Shown here: positions 55,640 to 64,000 of the stretch, piece by piece | Position numbering within the stretch: the first letter of the stretch is position 1 | How the letters are laid out: each line of letters opens with the position of its first letter | From: Diphasiastrum complanatum | Taxonomy: Eukaryota; Streptophyta; Lycopodiopsida; Lycopodiales; Lycopodiaceae | DNA: 64,000 bases | Direction: 5' to 3' | Assembly (NCBI GenBank): GCA_029204225.1 | Contig: CM055112.1 | Location: 23,130,578 to 23,194,577, forward strand | Position numbers and translations under genes: made by a program | The notes under the pieces: model-generated | Database searches by the model: none | Told to the model about the DNA's origin: nothing | What the model saw: the letters and a program-made list of their open reading frames with translations, nothing else

Positions 55640-57900
55640 TAATATGTCTTTCACAAAAAGACAGCTGAACAGGTAGCTGTGACAGACATGTAATTATAAG
55701 CTTCAAGAAGTGGTCTTAAGAAGAATCTAGAGGCTATAAATGAAAGAGATCACATGACGTCTTCCAAAGACATTATGGGCATGAATTAGTGGTTGAGTTT
55801 CATTTTAGGTTGGTAATCTGCAAGGAGTGACATTATGCTTATGTTGATTATACAACCTTTGAGCTCTGCTCCTCCTTTATGAATTGTCTGAACACTTGCA
55901 AGAATTCTTCGACAGACTTGATACTAACTCAAAGTAATATTAAGGACTAAGCAAAATATTTCCATAAATAAAATGCAAGTTGTCCACTAGACTTGTTATA
56001 GCAAATTACATCAACATCAACATTTCTAAACACATTCCTACAAGATTGAAAATTCTTAAGAACTAACGGATGACATATTCTCTTGGTAGCTATTCCAAAT
56101 GACCTTCTAAACCTGAAACAAAATTGAATACTTTTAAAAGCACAAACGAGGAAATCAAGACTCCTGACAACAAAAATTATGAAGATCACTTAAATTAGTC
56201 ACATTTATATCAATGAGAACAGTTTTAACAGTTTACTTCCTGACAACAGGTCATAGTTGGACCCGGGGTCCTTGTCCTAGGCATCCAAACATATCCTTCC
56301 AAGTTGCATAAATATTCCAACCTTAGCAACAATAAATAGGATAATATTTAAAGTTTCGCATTAAAAAAGTACAAAAACATAGGCAGTTGTCAAGGAAAAA
56401 ATATTTCTCAAACAAGGAAATACAGTCCAAATGAAAACAAGGCAATCTGTAGAATTGTGAGTAGCTTTGATGTGCACACAAGAAAATGAATAAAAAAAGT
56501 ATTTCAAATTGAAAGGATTTAAAAATATGCATTTTTCAACTGAAACTCACCTAGAAGGAACATGTGAACATTGAAAAATCATCATAATAGCTTATTGCCA
56601 TCACGGCAAAGCTAAAAAGCTCCCTATAATGGGCCCTCCTACAAAGCAGCTTTTACTACCGAGGCTCTCCTCAAAAAACTGGCAAAGCTCATAAGATGGT
56701 TATGTGAGGCTCTATAAATTTCCGTACACTAGCTATTTCTAAAGATTTAGAGGTCATGTGCTATGAAAAAAAAAAATTGGAGATCCTTAAAGTATGGAAG
56801 ACCATTGGAAGGGGCCCAATATTGACCACTATACATGTCTTCAAAATCACTGGTAGGTAATGGAGGTCACAATCGTATGCCCATGGTCAAGGATCTTACA
56901 CTGAAAATTATGAATGCTTATCTGGAATTTCAGCCGAAGTTTATTCACAATGGACGTTTCCCAAGCTGGTACAAGTCTAGATAGTATCTACCTATACTAC
57001 CATGGTAGGATGTGCAATGCAATGGCCTGAAGTTTGAACTATTTGTCATACTAGATGACTATGCCTAAGGATCAACATAATGTTACGAGTCCATGCTAAA
57101 GACATGGTATATTATGATGTAGACTAGGATAAGATTCCCAATATATTGTAGGCCCACAGTCTTACAATAGGTTGACGTTGTGTAACAACCTTTAATGGTG
57201 TTGAATTTGGAAATAAGCCACATACATACTGCATTAGAACTTGAAGAACTACAAATGTATCAAAGGAAATTTAAACTTGTCTTATCAAATGAATAAGTAG
57301 AAAGAACAAGCTGCTACATGAATCGGTATATCTGAGAACCGAACACGCTAAAAGCTGGAATCGATATATGATTCTATCTTGAATCCATCAACTCAATAAT
57401 CTGACCAATAGGTCTATTTATGCTCTCTAGAGGCCTAAATTAAAGCTTAGCTTGCAAGTAGCTCTTTGGACTCAATTGTAGCTCAAAACTCAATATATGC
57501 AACTTAATAAATTTCCAATAACAAATGAAGGGACCATGGGTCAAATACCATGGTCAATTGGCAAATGATAAGCAATCAAAAAGCGGGGCCAAAATGCTAC
57601 CAAAGACCCAAGTTACCTCTACCCATCTCACAAGACAATATCCCCACTATGGGTAAGGCCTTGAAGGTAAAGGAGTACATGGGTGATGAAGACATAATAT
57701 TATAAAAATCCTCTTTTTGACGAGGAATAACAAATGCTTCAATGATAATTGCTGCTTTGAAACAATGCCTCGTTCAACAACATGGGAAAACCATAGAGAA
57801 CTTACTTGGTCTCCTATGTATTTGTCATTGGTCTCACATCTTTGCCATTTCACCAAAACTCAACAATACGTCTACTACAATATTTTGCATCTCTAAGCCT
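55640..57900. other. Unassigned AT-rich DNA
   Basis: No convincing gene, LTR end or primer site was noticed. Open frames at 55947-56189, 56323-56532 and 57647-57856 (all minus) lack recognisable domains. Confidence 0.4.
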
Positions 57901-57904
57901 ACCA

Positions 57905-58970
57905 TTAATACCCGTTCCTAACATTTTTGGATAGGAATGGGTAAGGACCTGTTCCTAAAAAATGAACATTTACGGATTTGTTTTGGTATGGTTCAATTCC
58001 TATTTAGGAACGGAAGGAACGGAACCGGTCTAAATAGTTGCAGTGTTGTACCAGAAAGAAATAAAACTTCAATACTTGATTTTATGACATCTTTTTTCAT
58101 GTTGATACAATCTGCTTAAAACCTAAGAGCTGTTTGTGTTTGGAGCATTTTGGGCTACAACATTTTTGTTGAAAATGGCATAATGTTTTGTAAGATTTCT
58201 TGATGTTTTGCATCCCTAATCATTATCTTGGGCATATCAAAGCATGGTCTACATGTCGTTACTCAGCAAGCTGGGGTTGTTCTAATATACCTATGCCCTA
58301 TGACTTACGAAGGTCCAAGAGCCTATTCCTAAGTTTCTAGTTATGTTCCCATTCCTAATAGTCTCCAAGCTCATTTGTAAAAGAAGGGTTTTGGGTCCTA
58401 TTCATATTCTTATTGAAACCTAAGTTCTTGAGTCCATGAGTTAAAAATTAAAGGGTGGGTTTCTATTTGTGTTCATGTTTTTGTTGAACCTAAGTTCATA
58501 GGACTCCTTGTTGAACCTAAGTTCGTAGGACTTCTTGTTCCTCTTCCTAAGTTCCTAGGGCTTCATGTTCCCGCTCCTAAGTTCCTGTTCCTATTTTTGT
58601 TCACAACCCTAAGTTTCTAGGGCTTCCTGTTCCTAAGCAACTTCTTGTGACTGTGACTATGCGTGTTCATGTTCCTATACCCAAGAGCATCTTTAACCTA
58701 GGTTTCAACTTAGGAACATGAACCTTGGAAGACGAATAGAAACAAAAACATAAACCCTTATTCTTATGTGCAAAAACCTTTTTAAATTTTTAGGAACCCG
58801 GAAAAAAATGATCTAATCATTTTCCTAAAGGGATTTGCCCACACTCAGGTTATTTTTCAATAATAGATTTCTTTTTCTTGTTTCTTTTTTAGGAATAATT
58901 CCCAAGGTACCTTAGGAATTATACAAAATGGTTCCTTAACGTTCCTAGGAACGCAATTCTTTACCGCTCC
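57905..58970. repeat. GTTCCTAAG-type minisatellite region
   Basis: The words GTTCCTA, CCTAAGTT and TAGGAAC fill this stretch. At 58470-58690 a degenerate tandem unit of about 35 bp, CCTAAGTTCSTAGGRCTTC with TTGTTC, occurs about five times. The edges carry GTTCC palindromes (CCCGTTCCTA at 57910, GTTCCTAGGAAC near 58940). It may belong to the same composition class as 8178-8380. Non-coding. Confidence 0.55.
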
Positions 58971-59254
58971 CATGGAGCCTATAGATAAACACTATAATGC
59001 AAGGGAAAAGGTCATCATTAACAAGAAAATCAAGAGGAGTTTCATCATGGTAACAAAAGTTGTTGAAACTAATTAATCATTAGTATAGATGCATCAATGA
59101 TATCAGTAGAATGATCGAGGATTTGATCAATTGTATGAGATCAAGCAAGGTGATGAAAATTATCATATTGAAGGTGAAAAGGTGTTACATCATTCGATTT
59201 CCCATGATGAGAATTTCAGCTCATCTATGCACTGTGATTGGAAATTGGTTCATC

Positions 59255-59335
59255 GTTTAAGGCTTAGAAACCCGTTCCGACCCTTTGTACAGTACATTCC
59301 AAAACGTACTGGGTCGAAATGTTTTCTTAAAAATA
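59255..59335. repeat. GTTCCG-type element, second copy
   Basis: GGCTTAGAAACCCGTTCCGACC, a GTACAGTACATTCC core and ACTGGGTCGAAATGTTTTCTTAA match, in reverse orientation, the block at 8250-8360. It overlaps an 87-codon open frame (59131-59394) that therefore is unlikely to be a gene. Confidence 0.5.
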
Positions 59336-59744
59336 ACAACATAGACTTTCAAACATTTAACAAGGGGTGTTTTGCCAATAGTGCTTCATTATAATTACCA
59401 TGGTTTCTTATGAGTATTTGCAAATGCTTTCATGTGACATGAACATTTATCTTGAAAGTAGCCAAATCTCATTGTTAAAATATCCTTCACCATAATTCCA
59501 AAGTCTATCTATATAACCCACAATGATTTTGATTTCATTTCAACAAAGTTGGGCCATCCATTTTGTATGTGATGCCTACTAGCAGCCGCATTGTAAAGAC
59601 CACTAGGGAAAACCCCTAAGATGAGGATAGGAGAACAGCCAAACTGCCCAACCAAACCTATATCAAACGTGGGCCCAAAGCCATGCCATGTGAAAGCAAG
59701 AGGAGAAGAGCTCAACTGGTAACCTAGACCAAAATCGTCAATGG

Positions 59745-60080
59745 AATAATCACTACCTCAATATATAGAGAGTAGGATCCTGTGCATGAACCCATGCAAT
59801 CCCCATGCAGGTCAACTATAAATAGGTCACAGCTTTTCATGCATACCTCTTGTCTATATATGTCACACATACATGCACTACTCCATATGTCTCAATTAGA
59901 GTGTCTAGGTCCTCTCAAGGTCATTAGTCACAAACAGGTCTCGAAGTGGAATAAAATCTAGGCGTCACTAATGATCTCGAACACTGGAGGGCCGGTCTAC
60001 CATATTAGGACTATTCCATGTCCTTAGCGGAATATGGTCGTAACACGCATACTAGTTTTAGACTACAGAATAGCTCAACC
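59745..60080 (+). promoter_or_regulatory. TATA-bearing, LTR-like stretch
   Basis: AACTATAAATAGGTCACAG at about 59814 is a strong TATA box. About 200 bp of moderately GC DNA (CTCGAACACTGGAGGGCC, TTAGCGGAATATGGTCGTAA) follows. The layout resembles the U3/R part of an LTR, but no ends, primer site or partner were found. It could also be a host promoter with no recognised gene after it. Confidence 0.3.
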
Positions 60081-61050
60081 TGTTGACCATCGTTAAGATT
60101 TGATTGGGCATTGACCATTTATTGACAATTTCAATGTCAAAGTAAACGCATTCTTTAGATACCTATTTTCAAAAATTCAAAATTTTGTTCTAGAAGACCA
60201 AAGAAGGCCCTTGCAGACATATATCCTTCATACTTGTGAGTTTGGAAGACAAAGGTGCATATCGAAATACAAGACATGGTAGATCATACCGTCATCATAG
60301 ATTTGATGGTCCTTTTGAATTGCAGTTTCATGACTAGAAATAGGAGCAATATTTGGGGAGTGTCCTTTTTTTCCTCAAATATCCTACATTAAGGACGGCC
60401 TTCTGAACGATAAATATTCTTGATATTTAAAATATTTCAACTACTGAATTTACCATTGCTTATATATAATTAGCGTGCTACCAAATTAACAAATAAATTG
60501 ATCTACCTTAACTAGCTTGCAAATATCTCTCTCAAAGACTCTTAAAATTACAATATCAATCATTTCCTTGAGAACTTTTAGCATTTAATACGGTATAAGT
60601 TTATAGATTAGTCTTGTATGGTTAGATGCTACTTTATTAATACGTTATAGTCTATAAAGCAGTCTTGTATGGCTACATACTACTTTACTAAGATTGTGCA
60701 AAATCAGGGCACTCACATAATAGGACTTTCACAATCTAAATTATAATATGAGCTTAAGAAATCATAATATGAACTTTTAGAATCCTTTTTATATTCTACC
60801 AAATGTTGAATCTCATTCAAACAAGAATTTTGAGGTATTTTTTTAAGAGTCAAAGTCAACATCCTGCAAAATTTGTTAAGAATGTATTTAAAAAAAAACA
60901 CACTTTCCAACATTCTTACATTGTTTTTTCCACTTAGACATGGCTTGGCTCACTACTAGTGGAATAAACTTGGAATTTGACTTGAATAGCCCACCTTTGA
61001 GATTGATTTCCAATTTCTACATAATTGCCAATAATTGCGGCCAATTATGT

Positions 61051-61160
61051 ATTATGGAAGGAGCCGAGCAGAAGCCATTATGCCCGGTAAGGATTTCCAA
61101 TTTTTTTGGAAAGCCGAACCGGGCAAAATGGCCTTTGCCCGGCTCCTTCCATTGCGTAAT
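61051..61160. repeat. Imperfect long inverted repeat (foldback)
   Basis: Left arm 61051-61087 (TATGGAAGGAGCCGAGCAGAAG and onward to GCCCGG) pairs with right arm 61119-61160 (CCGGGCAAAATGGCC to CTCCTTCCATTGCGTAAT) around a short AT-rich loop. It is likely a small foldback transposon. It abuts the TA-flanked element at 61159. Confidence 0.6.
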
Positions 61161-61371
61161 GGATACCTGAAATTTTTTCAGAAGCACATTACAAAGCATA
61201 ATAGGCAGGTTTGACTTTGACTGACCAACACAAATGTGCCACGTGGCAGCTACAAATGTACGGACACAGACAGGCAAAAAAAAAAAAAGCATAATCTGCC
61301 TTTAAAAAAAACATGCATTTTATGGTTTTGAATTTATTTGAAAATGGGCATAATATGCAACAGGTATCCAT
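61159..61371. mobile_element. TA-flanked MITE (Tc1/mariner-like), 213 bp
   Basis: Perfect 11-bp terminal inverted repeats ATGGATACCTG (61159-61169) and CAGGTATCCAT (61361-61371), flanked on both sides by TA (61157-61158, 61372-61373). The TA target and small AT-rich interior suit a Stowaway/mariner-type MITE. The interior contains the palindrome GCCACGTGGC (61238-61247), a G-box core. It lies about 250-460 bp upstream of the start codon of the receptor-kinase gene and about 125 bp from its TATA box. Confidence 0.65.
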
Positions 61372-61496
61372 TAAGTGTCTATTTTATTTGGGTGGGTGGT
61401 GATGAGTGCACTATCCCTATCCATCCAGAAGCTAAATTAAATTTGTTTTTTTCAGCAGATTCATTTTAACAACCCTGAATCAATGTTTCAGTGTCC

Positions 61497-61503
61497 TATA
61501 AAT
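61497..61503 (+). promoter_or_regulatory. TATA box of the LRR receptor-kinase locus
   Basis: TATAAAT, 118 bp upstream of the ATG at 61621. This leaves a 5' leader of roughly 85-90 nt. The start codon is the first ATG in the frame that encodes the signal peptide. A short upstream frame opens at 61491. Confidence 0.55.
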
Positions 61504-61620
61504 CATGCTGCACTACTCCATGCTCTCCATCATCATTCCTCATTCCTCCTCAACAGTCACCATTAAACAGTGCAAGCAGAAAATCATATATGTGCCAGAC
61601 TGTAAGTTTAGCTGCTTGCA

Positions 61621-64000
61621 ATGATGATAATGCAACATCAACCATTTTCATGGCTACAATTTACTTTTGCTCTCATGATCATTCTATTCATGCTGCATTT
61701 AGCTGCTGATCCATATTGCTGGGCTCACTTGTCAAGAAGAATTCATTGGGACGTTCTTGCTAATTCGAATCAGCTTATGCTAGCCCAACAGCAGCAGACG
61801 CAAAGCTTCCACATTTTCCCTCCCACCAGGGATCCCAACGTCTCTCCTGCACAATCTCACCTTGAAAAATCAACATTCTCCCTTGAAAGGGTACTTTTTA
61901 TTCTGGACAATTGCTTCTCTTCAGAGCAACATATATATCATAAGCATTTTGTTTTCTAGCCATGATAAGCAATTATCCCTAACAAAAACACCAGCTCGTT
62001 GTTTGCAGTTTTTGAAAATGTAGCTCGCAGCATATTTTGGATGGTAAGAGAATTCACTTTTTGTTCCCGCAGGTGCGTATTAATCAGAGAACACGGGATT
62101 TGAGGCAGAGACCATCTGAATCTTTTTTGACAGCAGGATCTGGAAGTGATTCTGATGCCAACATTCTAATGGAATTCAGAAAACGCATTGGACAAGATCC
62201 AGCTGGTGCCCTGCAAAATTGGAACACCAGCCTTCGTAGCGTTTGCAGATGGAAAGGCGTTATGTGTGACAAATCTTCTCGCCGAGTAGTTTCTCTCAAT
62301 CTTTCATCCATGAGGCTCTCCGGGACTATCACCCCGCTTCTTGGAGGGCTTGCATCGCTTTCTTTTCTGGATTTATCTGCCAACAACCTACGGGGTAGAA
62401 TTCCTCCGGAGCTGGGGAATTGCTTTTCCTTGGAGTCCATAAATGTGAGCTTCAATTCACTGACAGGATCTGTCCCCAAGAATCTGACCTCGCTCCTCCA
62501 TTTGCAAACGCTGGATTTCTCCTTTAATTTGCTGGAGGGGACAATCCTTCCCTCATTCAGCAAGAATATTCAAGGGATGAAGGTTCTTTATCTTTCTGGC
62601 AATCAACTGAGTGGCAGAATTCCTACTGATCTCTCCAATTTCTCCTCATTACAGAAATTAGATCTTTCTAAGAACAGACTGACCTCGGCAGCAATGCTCT
62701 AACTGGAGTCCTTCAATCAATAATCACCGAAATCATTAGAAATATTACTTCCCTCAATCACTTGTTGCTTAACGGCAACCAGCTCACTGGAATCTTACCT
62801 TCAGAAATCGGTCACGTCACGCAGTTAGTATCGCTCTATGTTGGCTCAAATCATCTCTCTGGCACGATTCCTCCATCTCTGGCACAATAACCACTCATTT
62901 AGGTCGGCTTAATTCCTTAAATGTTATGGATCTTTCAGGTAATTTTCTCACCGGCACCATTCCAGCCACATTAGCCAATTGCTCCTCCCTTGTTGAGCTA
63001 ATGCTAGAACACAATCAATTTTGTGGCACATTACCCAACGAGCCAGGTAAATTAACAAACTTAGCAACATCTTTTTTTGGTGGTAACAAGCTTGAAGGTT
63101 CCATCCCAACTTCTTTGTGGAAGTTACAACACTTGCAACTACTACATCTAGAAAATAACTTTCTCTCCGGTAGATTACCATTAGATGTTGGCAACTGCAC
63201 ACAACTTGGGGAGCTCTACTTTTCCAACAACAGTCTCCATGGTAGTATCCCATCTTCGCTTGGTCAACTCCAACAATTGGCATACCTAGACCTACAAAAT
63301 AACAATCTAGTAGGGTACATACCTTCTAGCCTAGGAAATTGCTCAAGGTTGTTGGAAATTAGACTTTCTCATAACCAGCTTATAGGCAACTTACCAGTGG
63401 AGATTGCCAAGATCACTAGCCTGGTCACCCTTTATCTATCGAGCAATCTTTTGACAGGTTCTCTGCCCTCACAGTTTGGAAGCCTCATCGAGTCTCTTGA
63501 TCTTTCATCAAATCAATTCTCAAATAGCATTCGTGCTTCACTTGGACAATGTTATAGACTTGAGAAAATCAACTTCTCACACAATAGCCTAACAGGAGAA
63601 ATTCCAAGTATGAACACTCTTTGAAGCCTTCAAGTACTAGATCTTTCTTTCAATAACTTGACAAGTTCTATACCTACTTCTCTTGCCAATCTTCCCATGC
63701 TTACAAATTTGTACTTCTCAAACAATGCCCTTAGTGGTCCAATACCTGAAGGACGAGCCTTTGCCAACACCACATTTGGTTCATTTCTTGGCAATCCAAA
63801 ACTTTGTGGGGCCATTGTGCATAGACCATGTCCGTTATCAAATTCACATCATAAAGGACTTGGTGTTGTTGTCTGGATTGGTATAGGATGTGGATCTCTA
63901 ATAGGAGCATTATTTATGGGCATGTGCTTGATTTTGTGCTATAAAAGATGGCAAAAGGAAACAATGCCAATGCATTTGTCAAATGATGAAAGACATAAGG
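61621..64000 (+). pseudogene. LRR receptor-like kinase, ectodomain and membrane segment; decayed
   Basis: Exon 1 (61621-61890) encodes a hydrophobic signal peptide (WLQFTFALMIILFMLHLAA). A 182-bp intron, 61891-62072 (GTACTT to CCCGCAG), joins in phase to exon 2. Exon 2 starts with a spacer, then the N-terminal LRR cap (NILMEFRKRIGQDPAGALQN, CRWKGVMC) and about 21 LRRs of the xxLxxLxLSxNxLxGxIP plant type. A C-terminal cap (FLGNPKLCG) and a membrane segment (about 63862-63940, WIGIGCGSLIGALFMG) followed by basic CYKRWQK come next. The kinase domain would lie past 64000. The frame is lost: the reading frame shifts at about 62681-62700 and again at about 62886-62892, and an in-frame TGA lies at 63622-63624. 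LRR spacing continues across each lesion, so this is recent decay of a real gene or possibly sequencing error. The family senses peptides or microbial patterns at the cell surface; the ligand is unknown. Confidence 0.88.
61891..62072 (+). other. Intron of the LRR receptor-kinase gene
   Basis: Donor AAAGG/GTACTT, acceptor TTTTTGTTCCCGCAG/G. Reading phase is kept: exon 1 ends on a full codon (270 nt from the ATG) and exon 2 opens with GTG in the frame of the LRR cap. Without it the signal peptide frame would end at 61959. Confidence 0.65.

Noticed and set aside
59131-59394. 87-codon plus-strand frame
   Set aside because: Its second half is the GTTCCG-type repeat. No recognisable domain.

Overview
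This is nuclear DNA of a seed plant with a large, repeat-rich genome. The evidence is GT-AG introns, plant LTR retrotransposon lineages with tRNA-type primer sites, stacked nested insertions, and one plant-type leucine-rich-repeat receptor kinase locus at the right edge. The species cannot be told from the window. A gymnosperm is plausible because old, diverged, still recognisable insertions dominate, but that is inference.

Layout. 1-4170: an LTR element (C) sits in a gene-like exon block that is duplicated in tandem. 4171-5302 (minus strand): the 3' end of a Ty3/gypsy chromovirus (A), carrying the 3' LTR of a second element (B). 5303-8540: mostly unassigned, with small tandem repeats and hairpins. 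8543-12780: remnants of a gypsy element (J), a copia-type LTR and another LTR (K). 12780-13321: the other half of the second exon block, inverted. 13322-22770 (plus strand): the 5' part of A, with a copia element (E1) inserted, then the 5' LTR, primer site and gag start of B. 22772-24430: a degraded PIF1/Helitron-type helicase fragment. 24700-28470: an LTR remnant and a minus-strand copia element (E2). 28475-39578: a long Tat/Athila-type gypsy element (F) lying beside the primer site of E2. 39865-42770: another Tat/Athila-like element (G). 42799-48055: a very young, complete-looking non-autonomous element (H) with gag and protease only. 48061-61000: mostly unassigned, with an (AG)n microsatellite, one LTR (D) and small repeats. 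61050-64000: a miniature transposon in the promoter area, then a decayed LRR receptor-kinase gene whose kinase domain lies beyond the window.

Most notable structure. The ends of the A+B nest are present once each but in opposite orientation, about 9 kb apart. The B ends share the 5-bp target duplication CTGCT. The A ends share GCATG. A nearby paralogous exon block is an uninterrupted empty site for A. One inversion of roughly 5.3-22.8 kb explains all of this. No new enzymatic or defence system was recognised. The interest of the window lies in genome rearrangement, unusual LTR ends, a recent gag-protease-only element and small structured repeats.

Rough relative ages from LTR pairs aligned by eye: A, B and E1 about 7-9% diverged, F about 3%, H under 1%.
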